Part shown: positions 18,582 through 28,206 of the stretch, in pieces
Layout of the letters: each line of letters opens with the position of its first letter
Numbering within the stretch: the first letter of the stretch is position 1
Origin: Chromera velia
Lineage: Eukaryota; Sar; Chromeraceae
DNA length: 30,439 bases
NCBI GenBank assembly: GCA_018398765.1
Contig: JAHBMJ010001487.1
Coordinates: forward strand, 1 to 30,439
Direction: 5' to 3'
Program-made: the position numbers and the translations under genes
Notes under the pieces: generated by a model
What the model saw: only the letters and a program-made list of their open reading frames with translations
Databases searched by the model: none
Told to the model about the DNA's origin: nothing

Positions 18582-19647
18582 GTGGGGAGGGGGGAGGAGG
18601 GGTTGGGGGGGTGGTTGGCGAGAGTGGGTGACTCTAAGTGTTCATAAAATTTATTCCTAGTAATGAATTAGAATCTAATGACTACGGTTAGAGACTAGTG
18701 AGCCCTTGTCTAGCCCGTATACAAAATTTTAGTTTCAAACTCCATGTACTTAATTCTTTTACTAGACTAGGTACGAATTTTTCAAAATTGGGAGTTACTA
18801 GCGGTAAAAAATTGGCAGTACTACCAATTTGACGCCCAATTTGACTCCCAATTCATTAGAGCCAGGCCCAACACCTAACCTCCTCATTAGTTCACAGAGC
18901 TCACCACCCGGTATAAAACACCGGTGAAGTTCGACATGCATAGGTATACTAGGAGCTAGAAAGTCAGAGCACCGTAAAAACCCTAGGGTGGCTTGACAAT
19001 ACGACTAGGCCACAGTAATCGATCAGCGAAATATGAGAAAACGAACTCTGCGGTGGCATGCTCAAGCGGAAGCATGGCGTTGTACGACGACACATGACGA
19101 AGAAATGTCGAAGAACAGAACACACCAAAGAATAGCACACGTACGGAAGGGAACCAGGAAAGACAATGCCAAATCAAGTACAAAACAAGACGTACAGACG
19201 AGCACAAAGCTCAAGCTCAAGCTCCCGTCATTGTCCATAAGAACGTGAAAAGCTTTCGACATGAAGAGAAAATACGAAGCAGACTCCTCGTATGAAATAC
19301 AAAGAGATCCAAAAAACCGAATGAGCTCTCAAACACGTATAAAAAAGGCCCCACGGATCACAGACGAACATGCTAACACACAAAGAGGGCACATAAAACT
19401 AACAAAAAAAACCATATACCATCAGAATCGAAGTTAACTACCACATGCATGCAAAAACGAAACGAATTATAAAACAAACACTCTCACAATGTAGACGCTT
19501 ACGCTGCCTGCTCAGCCCGTCCCTGCACAAACACCTCCCGATCGTGGGAGAGCTGTGTGGACAGCTCCCGTCCCAGGAGAGATGCCGGCTGGAAAGGGCC
19601 ATGCTGACCCCTGTCATAGAAAGCAGAGGTTAGGATATTGATCGCCA
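18582..19647. other. Gene-free region
   Basis: No convincing gene. ATTGGGAGTT (about 18788) pairs with ACTCCCAAT (about 18843), and two AATTTGAC-type repeats lie between them. CCCGGTATAAAACACCGGTG near 18907-18926 combines a TATAAAA word with a short inverted CCGGT pair and could be a promoter or hairpin. The frames at 19033-19248 and 19445-19633 start with ATG but show no known motif. Confidence 0.5.
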
Positions 19648-20052
19648 CTCACACTGGTTGCTAGCACACTAAAATAGGGGGGCCACGGACCCCTTTAGAG
19701 TAGGTCAACATTGAAGAGCCAACTGATTGTTTGAATGTAATTAACCCTTTGTAAGGCTTGCTAGCAGTGAACTCTAACCCTGTTTGTTCTTGCGTAGCGG
19801 TACCTTTTGGCTGCCTAGTGGTACCGTTGGGCTGCCTAGCGGTACCCTTTGCCTGCCTAGCAGTGTTCTTTGCCTGCCTAGCGGTCATCTTTACCTGCCT
19901 AGCAGTTAGATTCAGCTGCCTAGCAGTTAGATTAAGTTGTTTAACAGTTGTATTTAGTCATTCTATAGTTTTTAGTAGTTGTAAAATAGTTAAAATATGT
20001 TATAACAAGTATAAATGGGTTATGCATAGGTTATTCAATGAATTATTCGATT
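19648..20052 (+). repeat. Left terminal inverted repeat with 21-bp minisatellite
   Basis: Units of the form CTGCCTAGCGGTACCCTTTG recur about eight times between roughly 19790 and 19955 at a 21-bp step, degenerating toward the centre (TTGTTTAACAGTTGTATTTA). As 21 is a multiple of three, the + frame reads as a 7-residue repeat (CLAVPFA-like) and the - frame as TARQAKG-like units. Confidence 0.88.
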
Positions 20053-20136
20053 AATTTTGAATTATATTAAAAATTAAATGATATTCAAACGTGTTTGACA
20101 TACAATTAGCATAATTCAGGGCTAATTACAATACAT

Positions 20137-20499
20137 TCAGTCCTCTTTGTCAGACTCAGAGTCACTTGAAACAGAAGAACTAGCAAAAAAAAAACTAGAG
20201 GAAGCTTTTTCATGATCGCTAACATCTAGAAGATACACCTCCAACCCTGAAAAGTCTTCTTCTTCATTCAAGATCTCTACCACATAACGTAAGACACGCA
20301 TCAGAATTTTGCGCCTCTTTGTTAAAACCACATTCTTGCACAACAATTCATACTCCTCAAGACTAATATATTCGATCCACGCATATGTTTGCTTCTTTGC
20401 ACTACTGTGCGACGGCAGAGCACGCGGTTCCTCAGAATTCAAGCCAAGAGAGTAAAATTCTCTCATGTCGTCGATGTGTGTCTGAGCCCTATCCACCAA
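20137..20499 (-). CDS. Hypothetical protein with acidic Ser-rich tail, inside the inverted-repeat element
   Basis: An open frame of about 120 codons. The extreme 5' codon is TTG; the first ATG gives about 110 residues starting MREFYSLGLNSEEPRALPSH. The middle (SLEEYELLCKNVVLTKRRKI, MRVLRYVVEILNEEEDF) looks helical and well folded. The end is low-complexity and acidic (SSSVSSDSESDKED). I recognise no family; it is not a known transposase. Upstream on the same strand, a polypyrimidine (CTT)n run and CTTGCAG (about 20576-20582) could form a 3' splice site, so an upstream exon is possible. It may be captured host sequence or an element-encoded protein. Confidence 0.45.
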   Translation of the reverse strand: MVDRAQTHIDDMREFYSLGLNSEEPRALPSHSSAKKQTYAWIEYISLEEYELLCKNVVLTKRRKILMRVLRYVVEILNEEEDFSGLEVYLLDVSDHEKASSSFFFASSSVSSDSESDKED

Positions 20500-20580
20500 A
20501 CTTTTATGTGCATCTTTTATTCTTCACAGTTAAAGGCTGTGCCACGCTACTCTCAAATCCCATCCTGAAGACAGACTGCA

Positions 20581-20609
20581 AGAAAAAGAGGAGGAGGAAG
20601 AAGAAGAAG

Positions 20610-20640
<31 letters not shown>

Positions 20641-20641
20641 T
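20581..20641. repeat. AAG/AGG trinucleotide microsatellite
   Basis: (AAG)n with a few AGG units, at the inner edge of the right arm of the inverted-repeat element. On the - strand it reads (CTT)n and could act as a polypyrimidine tract. Confidence 0.9.
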
Positions 20642-20653
20642 TTTGAAGAGGTT

Positions 20654-21079
20654 ATTGAATAATTTATTGAGTAACCTATATGTTACCCATTCATACTTAT
20701 TATAACACATCTTAACTATTTTATAACCACTAAACACTATAGAATAATAAAATACAACTGTTAAACAACTGAATTTAACTGCTAGGCAGCTGAATCTAAC
20801 TGCTAAGCAGGCGAAGATGACCGCTAGGTAGGCAAAAAACACTGCTAGGCAGGCAAAGGGTACTGCTAGGCAACCCAACAGTACCGCTAGGCAGCCAAAA
20901 GGTACCGCTACGCAAGAACAAACAGGGTTAGAGTTCACTGCTAGCAAGCCTTACAAAGGGTTAATTATATTCAAACAATCAGTTGGACTTCATTGATGTC
21001 TTACCTTCCACAGTGTTATCAAGCTTTTTTTTAGGAGTCCGTGACCCCCCTAATTTAGTGTGCTAGCAACCAGTATGAG
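20654..21079 (-). repeat. Right terminal inverted repeat with 21-bp minisatellite
   Basis: Inverted counterpart of 19648-20052, with the same eight-unit 21-bp array (about 20755-20915). It carries about 20 extra bp near its outer end (TTGATGTCTTACCTTCCACA region, about 20991-21025). The - strand frame 20504-20947 encodes the same CLAV-type heptapeptide repeat as the + frame in the left arm. Confidence 0.88.
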
Positions 21080-21618
21080 CACATACCTTTACAGCGTGCA
21101 GCCTAAGATCTTCCAATATACCGATCAGTCAGACGAGACCGCACAGTGTTCATGCTCCCCTCTAACACCACACCCATCCAATTCCTTGCAACGGTAACAA
21201 ATTCCTTGACAAAGGAGACCGTTTCCTTGTCAGGGCGACCAAACGACTCGAAAACGAGAGGGACGAAACGAAGCCCTACTAAACGTACAGCTGTTGCATG
21301 CTTCCGTGTCTTCTCCTCACTCCTCGTCCTAGCTGCTGCCCCTGCAGTTTTTATTTATGTATGCAGGCGGGCGGTATCAGAAAAAATGGGAAAAATGACA
21401 GACATATCAGTAACCATCGTATCACCTGTTCAAAGAGAGGTGAAGATGTCTACTCGCTTATGGTAGCGATCAGGGAGGCGGCTGTCTGTAGCGACCCCCA
21501 GATGCCCAAAAGTGGTCTCCTCTAAGACATGAGTGTGACAGAGACCCCGAAGAATCTCCATGAAGGCACCTTTTACCTTTTCGTGCCTCCATACCACCCC
21601 CCCTCCATTTGGGCACTT

Positions 21619-21996
21619 CTAAGCATGATGGCCCCGAACATCCAGCGCGGCCCCACAGGCACAAACCCCCGCCCTCCGCATCTCAGGGATCAACAGGCCC
21701 AGCCTGATACGAAGAGCCACACGGTAGACAGCAAGGGGGAAACAAAGCCAGCCTAAGGACAGGTTGGCGCTCAACCAGCTCGACGCTCCATTACCAGAGC
21801 ATGAATGCAGCCGAACACGCTCTTCTACCGGCATACAGTAAAAAAGCCATGTACGGCGCGCGCGATTCAGGGCATCCCCGACAATCTGCTGAAGGTACCA
21901 GTCCCCGTGGGACCACCAACGCTGCGATTGATCGTTCCACGGCTTACGAAGCCTAGGGGATGGTCTGCCTTGAGCTTGATGTTTTTCGTCATCCAC
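21619..21996 (-). pseudogene. Cys/His knuckle region of the retroelement protein
   Basis: The segment SSWLSANLSLGWLCFPLAVY, then RVALRIRLGLL, leads to a C-x-C-G...D-x-x-G-H-H arrangement with TAG where the next residue should be. A Cys follows two codons later. This is the post-RT zinc-knuckle-like region of several RT families. The N-terminal half of this frame is off-frame relative to the element. Confidence 0.6.
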
Positions 21997-22170
21997 TGAG
22001 CCCTCTCAAAGGCATCTTTACATACAACTAGCCAAAGGAGTGAGAGAAAAGCTTGCTAGTGGTCCTGGATGGAGACCGCGGGGCCTAGAAACGACTGTCC
22101 AGCCAGGTGAGCAACCACCGCTTCCAAAGTGATCGCACAGGACCCCACCAACCCCGCTGCCGCAGTTGTA

Positions 22171-23232
22171 TCAAACGGTGTCAAAGTGAGTGAACCCTAA
22201 CCCCCCCTGGTACTGTGAAAGGTATGCTTGCTCGCTCACCTGCCCCCATTCCATCGGGGAGAACCCCATCACCCTTACCCACGACTCCCCCAACTCTCTA
22301 TCCGCTGCCGCCCAGTCGGCGCGTTGCATCATATCCCCCATGATGCGGGTGAGATAGACAAGCTTTGGCAACACACAAAAATGAAAAAGGAGATGCGCCC
22401 CCCGTGGATCACCGTACTCCTCAATCGCTTTCCCCAACGCCTTTGCCTCATCCACCTTCTCCTGGAAATGGGCTCTTTCGTAGGCTGCAGTCCCGTTTGC
22501 CCCCCCACACAAACGAAAACCCGTCAAAGACGGGACGATTCCTGGAAGGCAGGTATAAGGACACTGTTGCATGTATCGCCATAGGGGGGAGTGAACAGAA
22601 CTCTTACCTGGATGGAGCGTTAGGCCAAACTCTTGTAGGCGGGCGGCGCTGACTTTCCAGATATGAAGAATGCTGTCATCTTGGTAGTGGGTCGAGCTGA
22701 ATAGGAAAACGATAGATACGTCTTCCATAAATACCCCAATAAAACACCCCTTACCTTCGTGCTTTCCCTGCAGATCGCTGAGAAGGCGTCCAAGGGAGGG
22801 CTTCAGCCCTAGGCAGAAAAGGAGGGGCCCTGCAACGTCTCCCTGCTGTACCCCCTCCTCATACTTGATCTTCCGAAGCACACACCCCTGATCTCGGAAG
22901 ACCAGGTCCGAAGGGGTGTCATACCAGAGTGCGAAAAACGGATACAGGTGCGAAAAATGGGTGTGCAGCTCATTCATGAGTACCTGGCGGTTACATGCGT
23001 TAAATGCATTCTCTGCATCGAGGTTCAGGACCGCTGACAAGGGAAAGCGCTGCAAATACATTTGCACACTGCGAAAAAGCTTTTCCGTCCCTGCTCGTAT
23101 CCGGACTGCGAACTGAAGAGGGCCTAAATGTGTTCTAGCAGGATAGACCTGGTCAGCCATCTCCGCAAGACATCCTCCACCACAATCGGGCGGACTTTTG
23201 ACCCCTGGGCGTCTTTCCTCAGTGCAAAACAT
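22171..23232 (-). pseudogene. Reverse transcriptase core ORF (part of the decayed retroelement)
   Basis: The longest intact frame of the element. It contains the palm motif A (LNLDAENAFNACNR, catalytic Asp present) and motif B (GVQQGDVAGPLLF). The motif C position reads FMEDVSIV. Canonical RTs have an x-x-D-D there, so one of the paired catalytic aspartates is Glu, consistent with an inactive copy. The thumb-like region (PKLVYLTRIMGDMMQ) and a GGLG motif follow. The first ~35 residues of the open frame are a frame-shift artefact, because the RPIVVEDVLRRW block just upstream lies in another frame (23124-23321). Confidence 0.85.
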
Positions 23233-23484
23233 CTCCCCCCCGCTAGCAGCGTAAGAAATCCTACAAGTGCGTCCCCTGCTGCTAGGCAGGTTACTATGTG
23301 AAGGATACGTGCTTGTGACAAGCCATCTCTGGGAAGGAAGAACGACAGATGTTCATATTAACGTCATCCTGTGACTCCCTGGGCCGACCCTCTTGGCGCA
23401 GATCACACCGCCTCCAGAAGATTCTCCCGAGAGAGAGAGAAAGACAGAGACTGGGACTGTAACTGGGATTGAGACTATGTCTGC

Positions 23485-23945
23485 TGCACTTAACGGAGGT
23501 GAAGAGGAGTTGCCCTGCGCGGGAATATGCTGGCCATCTTTTTGAAGGTCGCTACTATGGTAGGCGCAACACCGAGCAACTGGAGCCGCAACGCTGCTTT
23601 TGACGGCGCCCCTTCCTCTACCAGGCCCTTCACCTGTTTCCTTTTTAACTCCAAATTGTCCTCTACTTGTTGTTGCACAGACCTGCGGGACCTCCGCTCT
23701 CTCTCTGTCTGCTGTCGTTCCCGCAATAAGACCACGTCGTCCCGCAAAAGCCTCACTAAGCCCCCGAAATCACCCTCCCAAAAAGCCTTGATCCTCCTGC
23801 ATCTGGCCGTAAAAGAGGCCTGCCCCCCTCTTCTGTTTTGCCTAAGGAAAAGAAAGGGGAAATACGCAAGGAGCTTTCATGCTCGCTCCGCCCTAATCAC
23901 ACTTTCATCTCCTAGGCGGTCGACTATCTCCTCAAGCACTGCAGC
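23485..23945 (-). pseudogene. N-terminal region of the retroelement protein
   Basis: Open on the - strand except for one TGA (23877-23879), lying where related elements have a conserved Trp before a Leu-rich stretch (KLLAYFPFLFLRQ). It continues as helical, Arg/Glu/Gln-rich sequence and GAPSKAALRLQLLGVAP. That matches the pre-RT region I know from RT proteins of protists and fungi. A stop and spacer of about 170 bp separate it from the RT blocks. Confidence 0.6.
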
Positions 23946-23954
23946 TATAAGGCA

Positions 23955-24291
23955 GGGCGGAGTCTATTCATATAACCCCCTCATTGATTGCATACCATGT
24001 ATGGAGGGCGCGCGGGCCGGCCCGGGTGATGGATGCATGCATGGTGATGGCTGGTAGCTTGCGTACATGCATGTATGTTGCCGAGCGTGTTGTTCGTGGT
24101 CCGAAAGTTTCATGATATCATCTATTATCATCTATTTTCGGACGTATATGCTTCAAAAGCATGTGTCAGAGCTATCCAAGAGAGTTATGAAGCTACCACC
24201 TGCACATACATGAGATCGCAGCAGCACTGGCTTTTGAATGAACGTGCAGCAACACGTTGCAACGGTTAGTGTTGTTGTTGTAGACATATAA
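23955..24291. other. Gene-free spacer with TGCATGCA words
   Basis: Contains GGATGCATGCATGG (about 24029) and TACATGCATGTATG (about 24064), and no coding signal. It separates the retroelement's probable 5' end from the first MITE copy. Confidence 0.5.
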
Positions 24292-24627
24292 GCCCTGGCC
24301 CTTGAATTATGACCAATCAACCACCTTTTGTATCGACTGATCTGTATGGATGAATCTGTATGGTTTTCTTTTTCATTTTTCAATTCTTTTTTTTTTTTAT
24401 AAAAAAAAAATGGCCAGCTCCAGGTGGGGTCCTATCTGAAAGCGGTGTAAGCGCTCTCATCGCGCGTGTGCGCATCGACGACAGACGTGCGACAATGGCG
24501 TAAAATATAAGAGCAAAGGGTGATATGGTGTTTGTCTGTGTGCGAGTCAGTGGGTGTCGGCAGGTGTTTGTCTATAGGTACGTTAGGGTGGTATACGCCC
24601 TTTTGGTCACAATTCAAGGGCCAGGGC
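24292..24627 (+). mobile_element. MITE-like element, copy 1 (336 bp)
   Basis: Begins GCCCTGGCCCTTGAATTATG and ends with the reverse complement (CACAATTCAAGGGCCAGGGC), giving ~23-bp terminal inverted repeats. The interior has a T13/A10 hairpin (about 24387-24410) and no coding capacity. A second copy of identical length lies at 25550-25885 with only a few substitutions. I found no clear target-site duplication at either copy. Confidence 0.88.
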
Positions 24628-24984
24628 ATCATAAGCTGTATGACTTTAATTTCTTTTTTCTCTTGAATAAACGTCTTTGCCGTCTCTGCCGTCTCTGCAG
24701 GTTACTTGGAGCGACTGACTCTCTCTCTAGGCGCCGTTTCTCGGAAAGTTGGTCTTCTTCGATTTGGACCCTTTTTTACCCCCCCCCTCCCCCTTCCCTG
24801 TATGTGTGTGTGTATGTGGATGGATGGATGGATGGATGGATAGATGGATGAGTGGATGGATAAGTGGTTGGGTGGGTGGGTAGGTAGGTCACTGAGTGTG
24901 AGGGTGCACGCAGGCTAGTTCAGAGGTTAGGTGTACAGAGCTAGCAGGAATGGAGAGAGAGAGAGAGAAAGAGAGAGAGAGAAG

Positions 24985-25024
<40 letters not shown>

Positions 25025-25549
25025 AAGAAGGTGGGAGAGGGAGAAAGAGTGTAGAGAGAGGGCGCATACGTTTCAGTGAGAGAAAAAGAAGGAGAAAGGA
25101 TCGAGGTAAGTAGGTAAAAAAGAGTGAGACAGGCCTTTCATGGGAGCAGAGAGTATGTATGGCAGGAGAAGTGTGACTGAATAGATGAATGACTATCAGT
25201 GAATGAAAGAGCAGAGAGGTGCGGTGGGCAGGACATGGTAGAAAAGAGTGATAAAAGATAAACAAAACAGACGAGTGTACACTGTACGGAGGGGTTTGGC
25301 AATCGGTTGGTAGAAAGTGAAGGGTAGGGGCACATTCAGTCAGACAGTGTACTCGATGATAGAAAGCTTATGGTAGAAGAGCGAAAGAGAGAGAGAAGGG
25401 AAGAAGGCAGACAGGGAGAGAACACAAGTGGGTCGGTTACTTGGTAGGTTGGTTGGGTGGCCCTTTCCTTCCGTTTGCGTGTTCTGCCAGTCAGAAAGAA
25501 AAAGAAGTCATTTCAAGAAAAACGCGTTTTTATAGTTTGACTCTACGAA
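24628..25549. repeat. GATG and GA microsatellites and purine-rich DNA
   Basis: (GGAT)n at about 24818-24862, (GTGG/GTAG)n to 24890, and (GA)n at about 24953-25025, followed by purine-rich sequence to about 25440. An exon-like piece cannot be excluded, but I see none. The Ser/Leu-rich - strand frame over the GA tract is an artefact of the repeat. Confidence 0.75.
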
Positions 25550-25885
25550 GCCCTGGCCCTTGAATTGTGACCAATCAACCACCTTTTGTATCGACTGATC
25601 TGTATAGATGAATCTGTATGGTTTTCTTTTTCATTTTTCAATTCTTTTTTTTTTTTATAAAAAAAAAATGGCCAGCTCCAGGTGGGGTCCTATCTGAAAG
25701 CGGTGTAAGCGCTCTCATCGCGCGCGTGCACGTCGACGACAGACGTGCGACAATGGTGCAAAATATAAGAGCAAAGGGTGACATGGTGTTTGTCTGTGTG
25801 CGAGTCAGTGGGTGTCGGCAGGTGTTTGTCTATAGGTACGTTAGGGTGGTATACGCCCTTTTGGTCACAATTCAAGGGCCAGGGC
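25550..25885 (+). mobile_element. MITE-like element, copy 2 (336 bp)
   Basis: Same ends and orientation as 24292-24627, including the internal T/A hairpin. The left terminal repeat reads TTGAATTGTGACC, an exact inverse of the right end, whereas copy 1 has one mismatch. Near-identity of the copies implies recent activity or a recent local duplication. Confidence 0.88.
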
Positions 25886-25996
25886 ATATATACAGTTTCA
25901 TGCATGTCAGTGTGTCTGTGCAAAGTGGTTTCGTGCACATGATGGAACGGTCACACCTACAAGAGGAGCATTGAAAGAAGCGACTCAAGGGTCTCT

Positions 25997-26203
25997 ATGA
26001 TGGTGTTGCTCCGCAATGCAATTCATTCCCGCAATATCCTCAAAGGAGGGAAGCTGAGCTCATTTCTACCTGACTGCCAGATACCTGGGCATTCTCCATC
26101 GCCCACAATTCTTCTCTCCGAGGGAGACCACCAGGCCTCCGCGCCCCCGAGGCTGTCGGGGAAGGTGGTTGAAGAAGCCGAGGGAGAAGCTGCACAGCTC
26201 TAG
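25997..26203 (+). CDS. Small ORF, possible upstream exon of the membrane-protein gene
   Basis: ATG 25997 opens a 68-residue frame (MMVLLRNAIHSRNILKGGKL and onward) ending at TAG 26201-26203. The same frame continues immediately as the next modelled exon. Three readings are possible: a real short gene, an upstream exon with an unidentified donor, or one exon broken by a nonsense mutation. Confidence 0.25.
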   Translation: MMVLLRNAIHSRNILKGGKLSSFLPDCQIPGHSPSPTILLSEGDHQASAPPRLSGKVVEEAEGEAAQL

Positions 26204-27500
26204 GTGGAGATCGTTCCAAACACCTACACCCTCGCTTTCATAGCACAGCTGGGACACGGTTTTTGGGCCAAGAAGGGGACAAACTTCGTAGAGTTCAAGA
26301 AGACCCTTCCCTTTCTTTTCTCAGCATCCCCTCTCTTCCTTCAGCTCTTGTGCAGTGTCTCTCTCTCTCTCCCCAATTCTTTAATTTGACAGACAGAATG
26401 CGAATACAGACGGACGTGAGCTTGACAGAAAACTCGTAACAGCAGATATAGGAGGTCTCAAGGGCTCAAAACAACTCTGGGACTCTTTTCAATCTGATCA
26501 AGTTGGTTGCTCTTTTCCTTCTTGGTTTGAATCTTTTGCCAGATATCACGCAGAAGGGGCAAAATCTGCTATTGTACTGGTATTTTCCCAATCAGACAGA
26601 GAAAAGAGAGTCTGGTACCGCGTCTCTTTCTTGTTCTCCACTCTAGCATTCTTTCTTGTTCCCTCTTTTCTAATCGTCGGTTCAATTGGTTTGATTCTCA
26701 TGTCTGACACAGCACAGGACGTGATGTTGAACTGTGTTGCGTCTGTTTTTGTGACGAAGATCGACAACCTAATTGTGTTCTTTTACTTTGAGGCCAACGG
26801 CCTTGAGAGGGAGGACTTTTGGACCCTCCGAAGACCTCTCGCGCCGACAGAGGGGTTAGCAACGCGACAGGACGAACTCGGTGGCATTGGTGTGTTGGAG
26901 TCTTTCAGGGAGGTTGGGGGGGGCAGGGGTGAGGAAGCGATTAAAAGCCTTCGTGAGCAGCGAATGAAGAGAAGAGTATAGGACATCAGGTCTCTCATCA
27001 GGACCTTTAGGGCAGCGTTCTGCATTCCCCTCTGTATAGTTTCCTGACCATTCGTATTAACGACCTCAATGAGGCTCGGGGGCTCTTTTTACTCGAGCTG
27101 GTGCTCATTTACCTGAGAGTCTATGGTCTCTTGACCTGTGAGATTCTTCCCTCAAGTGTGCTTCGATCTCTGGCTATCCAGTTTCCATCTTTACAGAATC
27201 CCAACGCTGATGAGATTCTTAGATTTGCCCGTCTCTCCTTGATAAGCCTCTCCGGAGCTTTGTTCGTTTTAGCGCTTGGCGTCTTTGTGATCTCCGGTTT
27301 CGAAAGGTACAGAACGTTGAGTCCTCTCATAGCAACCGTCGTGGTAGTGTCTATTGCGACCTTGCTGCTTCTTACTTTTGCATTTGGGTTCCTCCTTCGG
27401 ATGCGTCGCTTCAGAAGCTTGAGAGTGTTCAGCTGGTTTAGAAGAACGGGTGGAGTGAGGGGCTTCAAAGAGACCGTGAGCCTCGGAAGCACGGAAGTTC
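26204..27500 (+). CDS. Putative multi-pass membrane protein, partial, short introns
   Basis: Modelled exons are 26204-26349, 26393-26975 and 27011 to about 27500. The junctions are CTCTT|GTGCAG...TTGACAG|A (43 nt) and AGA|GTATAG...CTTTAG|GGC (35 nt), both phase-consistent. About four hydrophobic segments are visible: STLAFFLVPSFLIVGSIGLI; FLLELVLIYLRVYGLLTCEI; LSGALFVLALGVFVISGF; and LIATVVVVSIATLLLLTFAF followed by the basic stretch RMRRFRSLR. Before the first lies a hydrophilic domain (ADIGGLKGSKQLWDSFQSDQ). DVMLNCVASVFVTKIDN between segments recalls a motif common in large protist channel-like proteins, but I cannot name the family. The 5' side is unclear, as TAG 26201-26203 is in frame with ATG 25997, so either an intron ends there or the gene is damaged. 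The 3' side enters the TG tract. Confidence 0.5.
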
Positions 27501-27574
27501 ATAGTTGTCAGTCAGTCGTCCGTTCTTCTACAGATTTTTGTATTTCTGCATGCTTGTGTCTGAGAGTGCCCTTT

Positions 27575-28205
<631 letters not shown>

Positions 28206-28206
<1 letters not shown>

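Larger units (their letters stand above)
19648..21079. mobile_element. Long-terminal-inverted-repeat element (1.43 kb, arms ~400-425 bp)
   Basis: The left end CTCACACTGGTTGCTAGCAC is matched inverted at the right end (GTGCTAGCAACCAGTATGAG, 21060-21079). The match continues inward to about 20052 on the left and 20654 on the right. By eye the arms are about 90% alike, with a few indels just inside the ends. Each arm carries a 21-bp minisatellite. The ~600-bp centre holds an AAG tract and one - strand ORF. I see no transposase and no clear target-site duplication, so this is probably a non-autonomous foldback or MULE-like element. The class is inference. Confidence 0.88.
21130..23950 (-). pseudogene. 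Decayed retroelement with reverse transcriptase and C-terminal nuclease-like region
   Basis: Read on the - strand, similarity runs from about 23945 to 21130 but jumps between frames. In order there is an N-terminal helical region (LRDDVVLLRERQQTERERRS, then GAPSKAALRLQLLGVAPT). RT blocks 1-2 follow (KVRPIVVEDVLRRW), then the RT core (LNLDAENAFNACNR and GVQQGDVAGPLLF). After the RT come a GGLG segment, a CACG...D..GHH knuckle and a tail containing WRHEKVKGAF. Stops interrupt it at TGA 23877-23879, TAG 22056-22058 and TAG 21619-21621, and frame changes occur near 23150 and 21600. The order RT, then Cys/His knuckle, then C-terminal nuclease suggests a non-LTR element using a restriction-like endonuclease. 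The class is inference. Confidence 0.8.

Noticed and set aside
19758-20947. The two ~100-150-residue CLAV-repeat frames in the arms of the inverted-repeat element
   Set aside because: They follow from the 21-bp DNA minisatellite, whose period is a multiple of three, and the opposite strand is open too. I treat them as repeat DNA, not proteins.
24931-25265. Arg/Glu-rich and Ser/Leu-rich frames over the GA tract
   Set aside because: Direct translation of (GA)n or (TC)n.
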